A DNA stretch of 64,000 bases from Phycisphaerae bacterium (GTDB lineage Bacteria > Planctomycetota > Phycisphaerae > UBA1845 > UTPLA1): positions 248,001 through 312,000 of the forward strand of contig JAHBXN010000006.1 in assembly GCA_019636475.1 (NCBI GenBank), read 5' to 3'. The translations under genes and the position numbers were made by a program. Below, piece after piece: positions 44,902-54,227 of the stretch. Position 1 is the stretch's first letter. Every line of letters starts with the position of its first letter. The notes beneath the pieces are model-generated. The model was not told where the DNA came from and made no database searches. It saw only the letters and a list, made by a program, of their open reading frames with translations.

Positions 44902-45106
44902 AAGAGGGAAGGCGAGTGTCAACCGTATCGCCAGGTGAGCATCGGGCATGGGCCGAATCTGCGGCTTCTGGTGCCGGGGCCGTCATCCCGTTCGTGTCGT
45001 TGGTCCGTTCGATGCCGCGCGGATCAAGGTTTCGGGCGTGGGCCGGTTGTATCCGGGGTGCGGGTTAGCTTCGGATGGTTCGCATGGGCCAGTGGAACGG
45101 AAAAAT

Positions 45107-45124
45107 ATTAAACCAATAGGTTGA
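45107..45124. promoter_or_regulatory. ArsR-type operator 1
   Basis: ATTAAACCAATAGGTTGA contains the AACC-N4-GGTT inverted repeat typical of one class of ArsR repressors. Its right half overlaps the TTGACA -35. Confidence 0.65.
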
Positions 45125-45148
45125 CAATAAAGTTGCGGCTGTTATATT
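45121..45148 (+). promoter_or_regulatory. Promoter of the SRPBCC gene
   Basis: Perfect TTGACA (45121-45126) and TATATT (45143-45148) with 16 bases between. It lies between and partly inside two operator-like repeats, so a bound repressor would block RNA polymerase. Confidence 0.75.
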
Positions 45149-45165
45149 AAACCAAGTGGTTTGAA
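45146..45165. promoter_or_regulatory. ArsR-type operator 2
   Basis: The second copy, ATTAAACCAAGTGGTTTGAA, has a perfect inner palindrome AAACCA-AG-TGGTTT. It overlaps the -10 and lies 39 bases from operator 1. Confidence 0.7.
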
Positions 45166-45190
45166 ATAAGTTGCTTGATTTTGAGTTGTG

Positions 45191-45207
45191 GCGCTCCTCC
45201 GGAGCGC
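45191..45207. other. Hairpin in the SRPBCC leader
   Basis: GCGCTCC (45191-45197) and GGAGCGC (45201-45207) pair around a TCC loop. There is no T run; position in the leader is about 85 bases before the start codon. Confidence 0.5.
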
Positions 45208-45290
45208 TGAGCAATAATCAGATTTGGCAATTGTTTGCGGGCGAATTCGGCAATGCGGGTTCGCTCACGATACGCGGAAGGAGTCTATGA

Positions 45291-45812
45291 ATGGAGACGG
45301 CGCACAAGTTGAAGGTGACAACCCCCACCGATCTCGAAATTGTCATGACGCGGGTATTCGATTCGCCGCGCCACCTGGTCTGGAATGCCATGACCCAGCC
45401 GGACCTGGTCCGACGCTGGATGTTCATGCCCCCGGGCTGGAATTGGGCGGAATGCGAAATGGACGTGCGCGTCGGCGGAAAGTTTCGCTGGGCGTGGAGC
45501 GGTCCGGACGGACAATTGGCATTGACGATCTGGGGCGAGCACCGCGAGGTGAGTCCGCCGGCGAAGATCGTCCACACCGAGCGCATGGAGATGGGACCGG
45601 GCGGCGGATGCGGCGCGGGCGATTCGAGCGGCGATCCGTGGGAGCTTCTGGCAACGTTGGAGTTGCTTGAACAGGGCGGGAAGACCCATTTGAAAATGAC
45701 GCTGCTTTTCCCGACGAAGGAAGGTCGTGACGGAGCGCTGGCATCAGGCATGGAACATGGCGTGGCGGCGGGCTACGACGCGCTCGATGGAATTCTTGCG
45801 AACTGCAAATGA
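45291..45812 (+). CDS. SRPBCC (START-like, AHSA1 type) protein
   Basis: A 173-residue small-molecule-binding-fold protein. It has the layout of the ArsR-linked SRPBCC group: LEIVMTRVFDSPRHLVWNAM, TQPDLVRRWMFMPPGWNWAE, CEMDVRVGGKFRWAWSGPDG, then HREVSPPAKIVHTERME and HLKMTLLFPTKEGRDGAL. These often sit downstream of an arsR gene in stress or detoxification operons. The ATG at 45291 follows AAGGAG by eight bases. The leader is about 135 bases and carries two AACC-N4-GGTT operators, but no arsR is present nearby. Ligand and function unknown. Confidence 0.85.
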   Translation: METAHKLKVTTPTDLEIVMTRVFDSPRHLVWNAMTQPDLVRRWMFMPPGWNWAECEMDVRVGGKFRWAWSGPDGQLALTIWGEHREVSPPAKIVHTERMEMGPGGGCGAGDSSGDPWELLATLELLEQGGKTHLKMTLLFPTKEGRDGALASGMEHGVAAGYDALDGILANCK

Positions 45813-45833
45813 CAGGCTCCGGGAGGCCCGGCA

Positions 45834-45884
45834 ATGAACAAGATTACGCCGTTTCTGATGTTCAACGATCAGCTTGAAGCGGCC
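45834..45884 (+). pseudogene. Truncated VOC (PhnB-like) gene remnant
   Basis: GGGAGG, then ATG and MNKITPFLMFNDQLEAA, the first strand of a glyoxalase/PhnB-like VOC protein. VOC genes often follow SRPBCC genes in ArsR-controlled operons. After about 17 codons the similarity stops and the frame reads through unrelated sequence into the antisense of the next gene. A full gene would be about 150 codons, so almost all is missing. Confidence 0.65.
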
Positions 45885-45958
45885 CGCTGGGAGGCTGACT
45901 CATCGGGCGATCACGCGGTGGAGTTTCGGGATGGTTTTCCGGGCGCGCCGGCCACCGG

Positions 45959-46996
45959 CTACCTTGTTGTGGGTTCGCCGGTGTACACGACTTCGAAGTC
46001 GCGTCCCTTCACTTCGCGCAGTCGGCCTAGTTCGTCGTCGTTCCACCGCGGATCGGGCGCTCCCGAGATGTACCAGTTCGAGCCATTATCCGCGACTATC
46101 ATGCCATATTTCTTCAATCCGCGCAGTATCACCTGCACGCTCGATGGAAAAGCGGATTCGTTGAAGTCCGACCGAAGCCTCACGCGCAGCCCCATTGGCG
46201 GATGATTCGCGTTTGTGGACGAACTGGCGAAGTGCCGTGCCGGAGACACATAGGCGCGTTGCGTCTGTGAAACGGTGAACCGAAGCGCGTGCGTCAGCTC
46301 GCCTCGAATGACAATCTCATCATAACGAGCCAGACCGGGGAAGATCGGCAATCCGGCGGCATCGGCCGACGTCCATCCCGCCGGCCGCAGGGCGTTCGAT
46401 GTCAGATCAAAGATCGCGCCGGAGCCGGCGGACCAGTTGATCCCATTTCGATGGGCATCGTACAACTCGTAAAGCAGCTTGTTTTCGGTATCAACGACGA
46501 TGATATGTCGATCACCGTCGCCGTTCGGCCCGCCCTCGATGGGAGCATCCGGCGGAATGGGATACGGCCCCGCGTCGCTTTCATCGGCATAGTCGAACGT
46601 CAACGAGACCTTCGGCTGGTTACCATCGACGACCACGAACGGAATCCCGATCGGCGCGCCCTCGTAGACTGTCCCGAAGTCGGGATGCAGGCCGGTATCA
46701 AGGCCCATCGACGCCAGAAAATTCGCCGAATTCGGATGCACAGGAAGCGTCGAAACATCCTGATTCCATGGGTTATCCGGCGGGAAAACCTGCAACGAAC
46801 CGATATCAGTATTCCCTGAACCGTTCGGGTCGGTTGTCAGGCCGCCGTTGTTATTGGCGTTTGAGGCATTTGAATTTCCAGGCAGGTCGATTAAACCGAT
46901 TGAATTCTCGCACGCGACGAACGACGACGCACCGAGTGCCGCCGCGACGAGGATGAGCGCAAAGCAACACGGGTAAGGGCCGTAGCGTGCTTCCAT
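45959..46996 (-). CDS. Exported lipoprotein of a conserved but unnamed family
   Basis: A 345-residue protein. The signal ends in a lipobox (SFVAC) at about residue 29, followed by a low-complexity Asn/Gly linker (NSNASNANNNGGLTTDPNGS). The domain beginning VFPPDNPWNQDVSTLPVHPN, with HPDFGTVYEGAPIGIPFVVV, GDRHIIVVDTENKLLYELYD, RPAGWTSADAAGLPIFPG and LKKYGMIVADNGSNWYISG, is a family I know from exported proteins of Bacteroidota and Actinomycetota; it has no assigned activity. GAGG precedes the ATG at 46996; ATG 47008 is an alternative. It converges on the VOC remnant. Confidence 0.8.
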   Translation of the reverse strand: MEARYGPYPCCFALILVAAALGASSFVACENSIGLIDLPGNSNASNANNNGGLTTDPNGSGNTDIGSLQVFPPDNPWNQDVSTLPVHPNSANFLASMGLDTGLHPDFGTVYEGAPIGIPFVVVDGNQPKVSLTFDYADESDAGPYPIPPDAPIEGGPNGDGDRHIIVVDTENKLLYELYDAHRNGINWSAGSGAIFDLTSNALRPAGWTSADAAGLPIFPGLARYDEIVIRGELTHALRFTVSQTQRAYVSPARHFASSSTNANHPPMGLRVRLRSDFNESAFPSSVQVILRGLKKYGMIVADNGSNWYISGAPDPRWNDDELGRLREVKGRDFEVVYTGEPTTR

Positions 46997-47194
46997 ACCG
47001 CGCCTCATTCGAGAAGAGTCCGGGGGAGGATATTTGTGCGGGTTTTATCTACTCTCTATATCCAATATGCCCAGGTGTCGGTCAAGAACTCTTTTTTGCG
47101 AATCGCCGCGTCCGGTAGGAACGGGGCGCCGACGACCACGGAGTGCGTGCGCCGAATAGGCGGCGCATTGTAAGGTCATCGGTCGGCCGGGGTG

Positions 47195-47707
47195 TCATGT
47201 CCCGAGTTCGAACGAAACGGTCCGAAGCGGCTGGCCTCTCGTGTCAATCTCCACCCATAGCCGAACTGTCGGTGACAAGTCCTCCGGCACTTCAACGTGG
47301 GTGTGCCAGTGCGATGGCTCCTTCGGATCCTCGATGTCCGCCTTCGCCTTCAATGCGCCTCGGGCGTCCTCGTGGCCGATCCAGAACCGAACGATGGTGT
47401 CCTTCGGTGGTCTGCCTTCCGGCAGGGTGATCCAGACATCGACCGCAGCCTCGCCGCCGGGCATGAGTTCGCCCGGATCACGCGTCGCTCGGACGGTGAG
47501 GCCATCGACAACCGTTGATCCGAGCGGAATCGATTGTACTTCATGATGGGTCTTGGAGCCTTCCGGCCGATCGGCATTCTCTAATTGGGTCGATGACTGC
47601 TGGCGCGTCCCGGGAGTCTGCGATCCGGGCGTAGCCACCGGCTTCCGGTCGCAGGAAGTGCCAGAGACAAGACATGCGACGAGGAGGCTGTAAGCGATTC
47701 GGTTCAT
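47195..47707 (-). CDS. Lipoprotein, last gene of the RND efflux operon
   Basis: A 170-residue protein with a lipobox signal (LVACLVSGTSC). After a disordered linker the domain (GLTVRATRDPGELMPGGEAA, VRFWIGHEDARGALKAKADI, PSHWHTHVEVPEDLSPTVRL) is strand-rich like an Ig- or cupredoxin-like fold. The histidines in HWHTH might bind metal. Its ATG overlaps the RND pump stop by four bases (ATGA), so it is translationally coupled and very likely part of the pump system. I do not recognise a named family. Confidence 0.75.
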   Translation of the reverse strand: MNRIAYSLLVACLVSGTSCDRKPVATPGSQTPGTRQQSSTQLENADRPEGSKTHHEVQSIPLGSTVVDGLTVRATRDPGELMPGGEAAVDVWITLPEGRPPKDTIVRFWIGHEDARGALKAKADIEDPKEPSHWHTHVEVPEDLSPTVRLWVEIDTRGQPLRTVSFELGT

Positions 47708-50700
47708 AATTTGTGATCCTCGCGTGGGTTGGAATCGGCCTCGATGCGATCGGAATGGTCCAGCGAAGCCGGAGCATCCTGCACGCCACTTTGGCCGGGC
47801 AGGCTGCGGCCGGTGAAGACCAGCGAGTAGCCCGCCGGCACGACGATCAGATTCAGGAAAGTGGACGTGATGAGTCCGCCCAGCACGACGATCGCCAGCG
47901 GAGCGAGCAGTTCGCTGCCGGGTTGGCCCATGTGCAATGCCAGTGGCACCAGTCCCAGCGCGGCACTGAGCGCCGTCATCAGAATGGGGACGAGCCGTTC
48001 CATCGAACCTCGGATCACGGCTTCATCAAGGCAGCCTGTCCCGGAGCGATTTGCGGCGGCATCCTCGTCGAGCACATGCCGGTAGTGATTCACAAGCAGG
48101 ATGCCGTTGCGCACGGCGATGCCGAAGAGCGTGACGAAGCCGACCATGCTGGCGATGGAAATGACCGGCGGCTGGTAATGCAGTTCAGACAATCCGAACA
48201 GTGCAAGCGTATTGCGCAGGGGATTCGACGTATCGGTGAGATAGACGGCCGCGATGCCGCCGATCATCGCCAACGGCAGGTTAAGCATCACGAGCAACGC
48301 GGCACGGAGCGAGCCGGTCGAGATCTGCAGGAGCATAACCATGACGACGATGACGCCCAGTCCCGCGACAACTATCGTTCTCGATGCGGACTGCTGCGCT
48401 TCGAACTGACCTCCGTAATGGACTGCGTATCCGGCCTGATGAACAATCGGGTCCACGCGCTTTCGCACCTGCTCGACGAGCTGGCCGAGGTTGAATCCGT
48501 CCGCGACGTTGCATGAAATGACGGCCTTTCGTTGGGCATTTTCGCGTGCGATGAGATTGTTTGTTCGTTCGGGGCCGATATCCGCGACTTCGGCGAGGCG
48601 TACAGTCGCGCCGCCCAGACCCCGCAATTGCAGATCGCGCACCTGTTCGACGCGTTCCCGTTCCTCTGGCGCCAGCCTCACCACCAGTTGATAGCGACGC
48701 ACTCCCTGGTTGACCTCGGCGACGGTTTCGCCGTAAAGGGCCTGCTGCACCTGCTCGGCGGCTGATGCGGGTGTCAGGCCTGCGGCGGCCAGATCATGCG
48801 GTCGGTATCGGATAGGCAGCGACGTGACCATCACTTCGCGGTTTGCGGCGATGTCGCGCGTGCCGGGAACCTGCCTGAGCTCTGATTCGATTTCACTGGC
48901 GATCCTGCGGAGCCGTGCCAGGTCATCGCCATACACGTTGATGGCGATTGCCGCCGGCGTTCCGGAGAGAATGTGCGACAGACGGTGCTCGATCGGCTGA
49001 CCGACGGTCGTGGTGATGCCTGGGACATCGCGCAGGATGTCGTCAATTTCTCGACGCACACGCGACTTGTCCGCTCCCGGATGCATGGTGACTTCAATCT
49101 CGGAATTGCTGACGGGTTCCGCATGCTCGTCGCGTTCAGCGCGGCCGGTACGTCGCGTTACGCTTTCGATGCCTTCCAGGTCGATGAGTCTTTGCTCGAT
49201 GCCGCGTGCGAGGCGGTCGCTCTCAGACAGCGACGTGCCGGGAGGCGCCATCAGAAACACGGTGAATGTTCCCTCGTTGAATGCCGGGAGAAAACTCGTT
49301 CCGTAGGTGGCGCCGAGCCCAATCGCGGCAATCGTCACCAGGAAGGCCGAACCAAGAACGCGACCGCGTTTGTGCAGGGCCCATCGGAGCGAGGGTTCAT
49401 AGAGCCGCTTGAGCCATCGCACGAGCGGACCGTCCGCATGGGTGTATCCGCCGAGACGGCCGCGCAGAAGGTACTTGCACAACGCGGGCGTGACCGTCAG
49501 CGCGATGAACAGCGACGCAAGAATGGAGACGATGTAGGTGATTCCCATGGGCCGGAAGAACCGCCCCTCAAGCCCTTGCATGAACAGAAACGGCGTGAAA
49601 ACGAGCACGATGAGAATCGTCGCGAAGACGACGGAGCTTCGGATCTCGTTGCTGGCGTCGTAAATCACCTGTACGAAGGGGCGGCGCTCCTCGGGTGATC
49701 GGTGGCCGTTCTCCCGAAGGCGTCGAAAGACGTTCTCGACGTCGATGATGGCGTCGTCGACGAGCTCGCCGATCGCGATCGCCAGCCCGCCGAGCGTCAT
49801 GACATTCACGGTCAGACCGAAGTAGTCCAATGTCAGCATGGCGACAGCCATCGAGAGCGGCAGCGCGCTGAGCGTAATGAGCGTAGTACGGATGTTGAGC
49901 AGAAACAGTACGAGTATCGCCGCGACAATGACGCTGGCCTCAATCAACAGACGCTGTAGGTTGTCGATTGATCGCTGGATGAACGCCGACTGCCGAAACA
50001 CCTTCCGGTTGAGGACGATCCCGTCCGGCATTGATTTTTCGATCTGATCCAGCGCGCGGTCGATCTGTTCAGTCAACAACAGCGTGTTGGTACCCGGCGA
50101 TTTCTGCACGCTGAGAACGACCGCGGGCCGGGCGCTGTCCGCGGCGGTACCACGAGCCGGAGCAGGTCCCAACTCAACATCGGCGACTTGTCCGATCAGC
50201 ACGGGGGAGCCATGGTGATACTTGATGAGGCTGTTGGCGATGTCACTGACCTTCTGTACGCGTGCTGCCTGACGTATCGGAAGTTCCTGACGATCGACAT
50301 TCGGCAGGTAGCCGGCGGCCGCGGTGCTGTGGGCGCCGCGCGCCGCCTCGACGACATCGTGGACGGTTAGCCCGTACAGCGACAGCCGGTCCTGATGCAC
50401 GTTGACCTGATACTCAGGCAGTTCGCCTCCGATGGGGACGACCTGGGCGACGCCGGGAACGGCCATCAGGCGATTTCGCAGGTCGAATTCGGCGTAGGCG
50501 CGAAGCTCCAGCCTGCTGACCTTGTTTCCCGGCGAAGACAATGCGAGCAGCATGATCTCGCCGGTGATGGACGTGATGGGAGTGATTTCCGCATGGGCGT
50601 TCTCCGGAAGCGCCTCGCGGACGGCGGAGAGCCGTTCGGTTACTAGCTGGCGGGCGCGGAAAATGTCGGTGCCCCAGTCGAACTCAGCCCAAACGAGAGA

Positions 50701-50970
50701 CAGTCCGATGGCACTCGAACTCCGGACTCGGCGCACACCCGGCAGGCCGTTGACCGACGATTCAATTGGAAAAGTGACATACTGTTCGACTTCATCGGCG
50801 GCCAGGCCGCCCGCTTCGGTCAGGACAACGACCGTGGGAGCGTTGAGTTCCGGGAAGACGTCCACGGGAATCTGTGGCACGCGGTAGACTGCATAGCCGA
50901 GAAACAGCACGGCGGCGCCGATGACCAGCGCGGATCGCTCGAGTGAGAATGCGATCAGCCTTTTGAGCAT
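47704..50970 (-). CDS. Heavy-metal efflux RND permease, CzcA/CusA family
   Basis: The 1088-residue inner-membrane pump of a tripartite metal exporter, driven by the proton motive force. Features: N-terminal MLKRLIAFSLERSALVIGAA, then IPVDVFPELNAPTVVV typical of the heavy-metal branch, TM4 region GELVDDAIIDVENVFRRL with the acidic residues required for proton flow, and GLVPLALHMGQPGSELLAP near the C-terminus. The ATG at 50970 is taken over the longer frame to 51261 because it gives the normal N-terminus. Its 3' end overlaps the lipoprotein gene. Substrate (Cu/Ag versus Co/Zn/Cd) cannot be fixed from the motifs seen. Confidence 0.95.
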   Translation of the reverse strand: MLKRLIAFSLERSALVIGAAVLFLGYAVYRVPQIPVDVFPELNAPTVVVLTEAGGLAADEVEQYVTFPIESSVNGLPGVRRVRSSSAIGLSLVWAEFDWGTDIFRARQLVTERLSAVREALPENAHAEITPITSITGEIMLLALSSPGNKVSRLELRAYAEFDLRNRLMAVPGVAQVVPIGGELPEYQVNVHQDRLSLYGLTVHDVVEAARGAHSTAAAGYLPNVDRQELPIRQAARVQKVSDIANSLIKYHHGSPVLIGQVADVELGPAPARGTAADSARPAVVLSVQKSPGTNTLLLTEQIDRALDQIEKSMPDGIVLNRKVFRQSAFIQRSIDNLQRLLIEASVIVAAILVLFLLNIRTTLITLSALPLSMAVAMLTLDYFGLTVNVMTLGGLAIAIGELVDDAIIDVENVFRRLRENGHRSPEERRPFVQVIYDASNEIRSSVVFATILIVLVFTPFLFMQGLEGRFFRPMGITYIVSILASLFIALTVTPALCKYLLRGRLGGYTHADGPLVRWLKRLYEPSLRWALHKRGRVLGSAFLVTIAAIGLGATYGTSFLPAFNEGTFTVFLMAPPGTSLSESDRLARGIEQRLIDLEGIESVTRRTGRAERDEHAEPVSNSEIEVTMHPGADKSRVRREIDDILRDVPGITTTVGQPIEHRLSHILSGTPAAIAINVYGDDLARLRRIASEIESELRQVPGTRDIAANREVMVTSLPIRYRPHDLAAAGLTPASAAEQVQQALYGETVAEVNQGVRRYQLVVRLAPEERERVEQVRDLQLRGLGGATVRLAEVADIGPERTNNLIARENAQRKAVISCNVADGFNLGQLVEQVRKRVDPIVHQAGYAVHYGGQFEAQQSASRTIVVAGLGVIVVMVMLLQISTGSLRAALLVMLNLPLAMIGGIAAVYLTDTSNPLRNTLALFGLSELHYQPPVISIASMVGFVTLFGIAVRNGILLVNHYRHVLDEDAAANRSGTGCLDEAVIRGSMERLVPILMTALSAALGLVPLALHMGQPGSELLAPLAIVVLGGLITSTFLNLIVVPAGYSLVFTGRSLPGQSGVQDAPASLDHSDRIEADSNPREDHKL

Positions 50971-50974
50971 AGGG

Positions 50975-52534
50975 TCAGTCCTTTTCCTGGTGGAAGGTGC
51001 CGTCCGCGTGGAAGTGACCGCCCTTTTGCGCGCCGCCCGACGTGGCCAGCATGAGCTGATATGCGCCGTCGACGACCACTTCATCTCCTTCCCTGACTCC
51101 GCTGCGAACGACGACCCAGCGGCCGTCGTCCGGCCCGAGATCGGCTTCGACCTTGAGCACCTCGTCGGAATCATTCGGATTGCGGCGGAAGAAGATCGTC
51201 TGAATGCCGTCGTGAATGGTCGCGGCGAGCGGGATGGCCAGTTCCTCGCGGCCGTCCGCATTTGTGATTATTTCAAGATGAGCGGACACGCCGGGCCGCG
51301 CCCAGGAATGAACCGTCGTCGGCGTCATTAGAACCTCGACGGTTCGCTCGTCGGCATCGGCAGCGACACCGAGCATGATCGTGCCGGACATGGTTTGATC
51401 GGCCGGGATCGAACCGCCCCTTGGCGGCACGATGGATGCCGGTAGCCCGTCATGAAGACGCCCGAGGTCACTTTGCAACCCCCTCGCCCGGAATCGGAGC
51501 ATTTCCGGCTGGACGGTCGAAAGCACGATGTCGGATTCAGAGGCCCACGCGCCGTTGGTAAGGGCGAGCGTTTCGACGACGCCGGAAGTCGTTGCCTTTA
51601 CCTCGACGACGCCCATCTCGCGCCAGTAGGGATGCCGGTGCGGATCGGGGTCGGTGTCAATTGCATGGCGTTCCATGCCGGGGCCTGCCGGTCCGATCAG
51701 TTCCTCGCGCGAAATGCCGACGAGAGAGCTTGCGTTCAATAGTAACAGTTGAAACCGTTCGCGGGCCGCGGCCAGTTCGGAGCGCATTTCCGCATTTCGG
51801 GCTTCAAGTTCAGCTTCCTTTTCGAGGACCTCCGATAGCTCCGCCCGGGCGACGGCAAGCGCGGCGCGAACCTGCGCGAACTCCTGCGCCGAGATGATCC
51901 CCGGCTCGCCGGACTGTTCCAGTTGCTCGAGTCGCCGGGTCCATATCTCGACGCTTACCTGAAGATTCTCTTCGTGGCGTCGATGAGCCTGCATCAGCGG
52001 TTCGACGGATGCGACGCGCGCCTCGGCACGCTGAATGCTGGACTCCGTGTCACTCAGACGCTGCTGCAACTCTCGCCACGCTGGAGAATCCAGCATGTAG
52101 AGTGTTGTTCCCGGCTCGACGTGCTGGTATTGAGCGACCTTCAGCTCGACACGGCCGCCCAGCATTGTGCGATATTCTCTCCGTGCCTGCGGCTGAAACT
52201 CGAAACGCCCCGGCATTCGCAGCGTCCGGGTCACGGATCGCCGTTCCACTTTGGCGAAAGTGATACCGAGGTTGCGCCGGACCGTCTCCGGAATATCGAC
52301 ATGATCGGACTGCTCCGTCTCATCGTGGGCTTTGTGTTCGATGGACTTTTCCTCGCGCGACCCATCCTTCTCGGAACGGCAGCCAACGGGAATCAAGAGC
52401 AAAAACAAGACCGACAGGAGCATTCTTGTGACCGAAGTCTCATGCACCGATGAACCCACCTTCAGGATTCTCAGGTCTGAAGCGCCGGCGGTGAATCGGT
52501 CGACGGATCTTGCGCGTTTGTTTAGCGGACTCAT
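50975..52534 (-). CDS. RND efflux periplasmic adaptor, CusB/CzcB type
   Basis: The 519-residue membrane-fusion protein of the pump. It has a lipobox (LLIPVGC), a barrel-sandwich start (GGRVELKVAQYQHVEPGTTL), a long coiled-coil hairpin (about 150-290, rich in Glu, Ala, Leu and Arg) and beta-barrel and membrane-proximal domains (VVEVKATTSGVVETLALTNG, WARPGVSAHLEIIT). The tail has GGHFHADGTFHQ, a His-rich stretch that may bind metal. The ATG at 52534 overlaps the stop of the outer-membrane gene as TGATG, and the pump gene begins four bases after its stop. An internal ATG at 52423 would give a shorter signal peptide. Confidence 0.92.
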   Translation of the reverse strand: MSPLNKRARSVDRFTAGASDLRILKVGSSVHETSVTRMLLSVLFLLLIPVGCRSEKDGSREEKSIEHKAHDETEQSDHVDIPETVRRNLGITFAKVERRSVTRTLRMPGRFEFQPQARREYRTMLGGRVELKVAQYQHVEPGTTLYMLDSPAWRELQQRLSDTESSIQRAEARVASVEPLMQAHRRHEENLQVSVEIWTRRLEQLEQSGEPGIISAQEFAQVRAALAVARAELSEVLEKEAELEARNAEMRSELAAARERFQLLLLNASSLVGISREELIGPAGPGMERHAIDTDPDPHRHPYWREMGVVEVKATTSGVVETLALTNGAWASESDIVLSTVQPEMLRFRARGLQSDLGRLHDGLPASIVPPRGGSIPADQTMSGTIMLGVAADADERTVEVLMTPTTVHSWARPGVSAHLEIITNADGREELAIPLAATIHDGIQTIFFRRNPNDSDEVLKVEADLGPDDGRWVVVRSGVREGDEVVVDGAYQLMLATSGGAQKGGHFHADGTFHQEKD

Positions 52535-54099
52535 CAGCGCGGCCCTCCTGTATCGGGCACCGACCTCGACTCGTCTGCGTCGTCGGGCCGATTGGTCGTT
52601 TCGGGGTTGGGTTCCGCAGCGGCGAGTATTGCCTCAAGCGGCCTGCCGGTACTTAACTCCAGATCGGCCAGCGCGGCGGCCGCGCTCTGTTCGGCGAGCA
52701 CACCCGAACGCCGTGCGGCGAGTAGAATTCGCTGTGCATCGAGTACGACAATGAGGCTTGTTCGGCCCGCGCGGTATGTTTCCTGCGAGAGTTCGAGGTT
52801 GCGGTCGGCCTGTGGTGTCAGGTCCGTTGCATAGAATCGCGCGAGGTGGCAAGCCGTCTGCGCCTGATCGACGCGCTGTCGGACCTCCTGGACGATCGCA
52901 CGATCGATCGCCTCCAGCTGTTTTTGAGCCTTCTCAAGCTCGATCTCCGCTTTCGCGATCTGGGCCTGGTTCTGATCGAAGATCGGCAGCGTGATGGAGA
53001 TCGAAGGCCCCAGAATGGCATTGATCTCCTGTCGTCGCTCCAGATTCCGCTCGCCGCGCGATTGAATCGCCGGAATCGTCGGCGTGCCGGCAGCGATGGA
53101 CGCGCGGGCCGCATCGGCAAATGGCTTTCGGCCGCCCAGCGCGCGGCGTTCCGATCGTTCAAGGAACGGGCCGATCGAGATTTCGGGAAATATTTTGAGG
53201 TATTCAAGGTGCAATCGGGCGGCGGCGGAATCGGCTTGGCGGCGCGCCGCGCTCAGGTCAAGCCGGTTGGCCTTTGCCATCGCGACGACGGCGTCAGCGT
53301 TGATCCTGAGCGTTTTGGGCGTCGTAAGCGAATCGGTCAGTTCGAGCGATTCGGCCGCCAACGTCAGCCCGAGCAGCGTCGCAAGCCGTCGGCGTTCGGA
53401 GTGCGCGGCGAGGCGGGCCTGTTGCAGTTCCAATTTGGCTTCGAGCGTCGTACCACGGGCGAGGTTCAGGTCGAGTTCTCCGACATTGCCCGCGTCCTTG
53501 CGTGCCTGCACGACAGCGAGCAGTCGATCGGCGACCGCGACGTTTTTCCGGGCGATCTCATGCACGGCGTCAGCCGAGAGTGCCGCGTAATAGGCACGTC
53601 GGACTTCGGTTGTCAGTTCGGCCGCCTGCCGGGCCAGATCGAGTATGGCGGCGTCAAGTTCCTTCTCCGCGGCCTTGCGCCGAACGGGAATCTGCCAGAG
53701 TTCCACGATGTTCTGAGCGAGGCTGGCCTGAATGTTGGAGCGGCCGCCGGCTTCGGGAAACTGTATCGAAAGCCCGAGTGATGGATTGGCGAGCAAACCG
53801 GATTGGACCACATCGGCGCATGCGATTCCGACATTGCGATACGCCGCTTGCAGCGTCGGATTGTTCAGCAGGGCGAGCTCGACTGCGCCGCTTGCTGACA
53901 ATCCTGAAGCCAGCAGGGCTTCCACGCGCTTGCTTGCAGCGGCTTCATCAGCCGGGTTATAGGATGCGTCCTGCCCCGTTACATCGGCAATGTACCGGTT
54001 CGCCCGTTCGTAGTCGGCGCGTGGCTCCACCGTTGCGCAACCCGATAGGGCAAGCGCGGCGGATAAGCAGATTGCGAGCCGGCGTTTTTGATCATTCAT
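52534..54099 (-). CDS. Outer-membrane efflux lipoprotein, TolC/CusC type
   Basis: The 521-residue outer-membrane channel of the pump. Signal with lipobox (LALSGC) at about residue 20. Two OEP repeats follow: the first with ASGLSASGAVELALLNNPTL and a long helix (EVRRAYYAALSADAVHEIAR), the second with GPSISITLPIFDQNQAQIAK and VRQRVDQAQTACHLARFYAT, ending in SLIVVLDAQRILLAARR. The ATG at 54099 fits the signal; 17 extra upstream codons are possible. Its last base forms TGATG with the adaptor start. Confidence 0.93.
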   Translation of the reverse strand: MNDQKRRLAICLSAALALSGCATVEPRADYERANRYIADVTGQDASYNPADEAAASKRVEALLASGLSASGAVELALLNNPTLQAAYRNVGIACADVVQSGLLANPSLGLSIQFPEAGGRSNIQASLAQNIVELWQIPVRRKAAEKELDAAILDLARQAAELTTEVRRAYYAALSADAVHEIARKNVAVADRLLAVVQARKDAGNVGELDLNLARGTTLEAKLELQQARLAAHSERRRLATLLGLTLAAESLELTDSLTTPKTLRINADAVVAMAKANRLDLSAARRQADSAAARLHLEYLKIFPEISIGPFLERSERRALGGRKPFADAARASIAAGTPTIPAIQSRGERNLERRQEINAILGPSISITLPIFDQNQAQIAKAEIELEKAQKQLEAIDRAIVQEVRQRVDQAQTACHLARFYATDLTPQADRNLELSQETYRAGRTSLIVVLDAQRILLAARRSGVLAEQSAAAALADLELSTGRPLEAILAAAEPNPETTNRPDDADESRSVPDTGGPR

Positions 54100-54227
54100 C
54101 TGAATAACTCGCTGGCGTTCATGTTCCGTTGTAGACAATCTCACGACCACGACACGGCCGTGTCATGGTGCGATCGCGTGGCGCGACGGGCCCAACGCGC
54201 GGAGCAGTGGCGGATACGGACGGCGAA

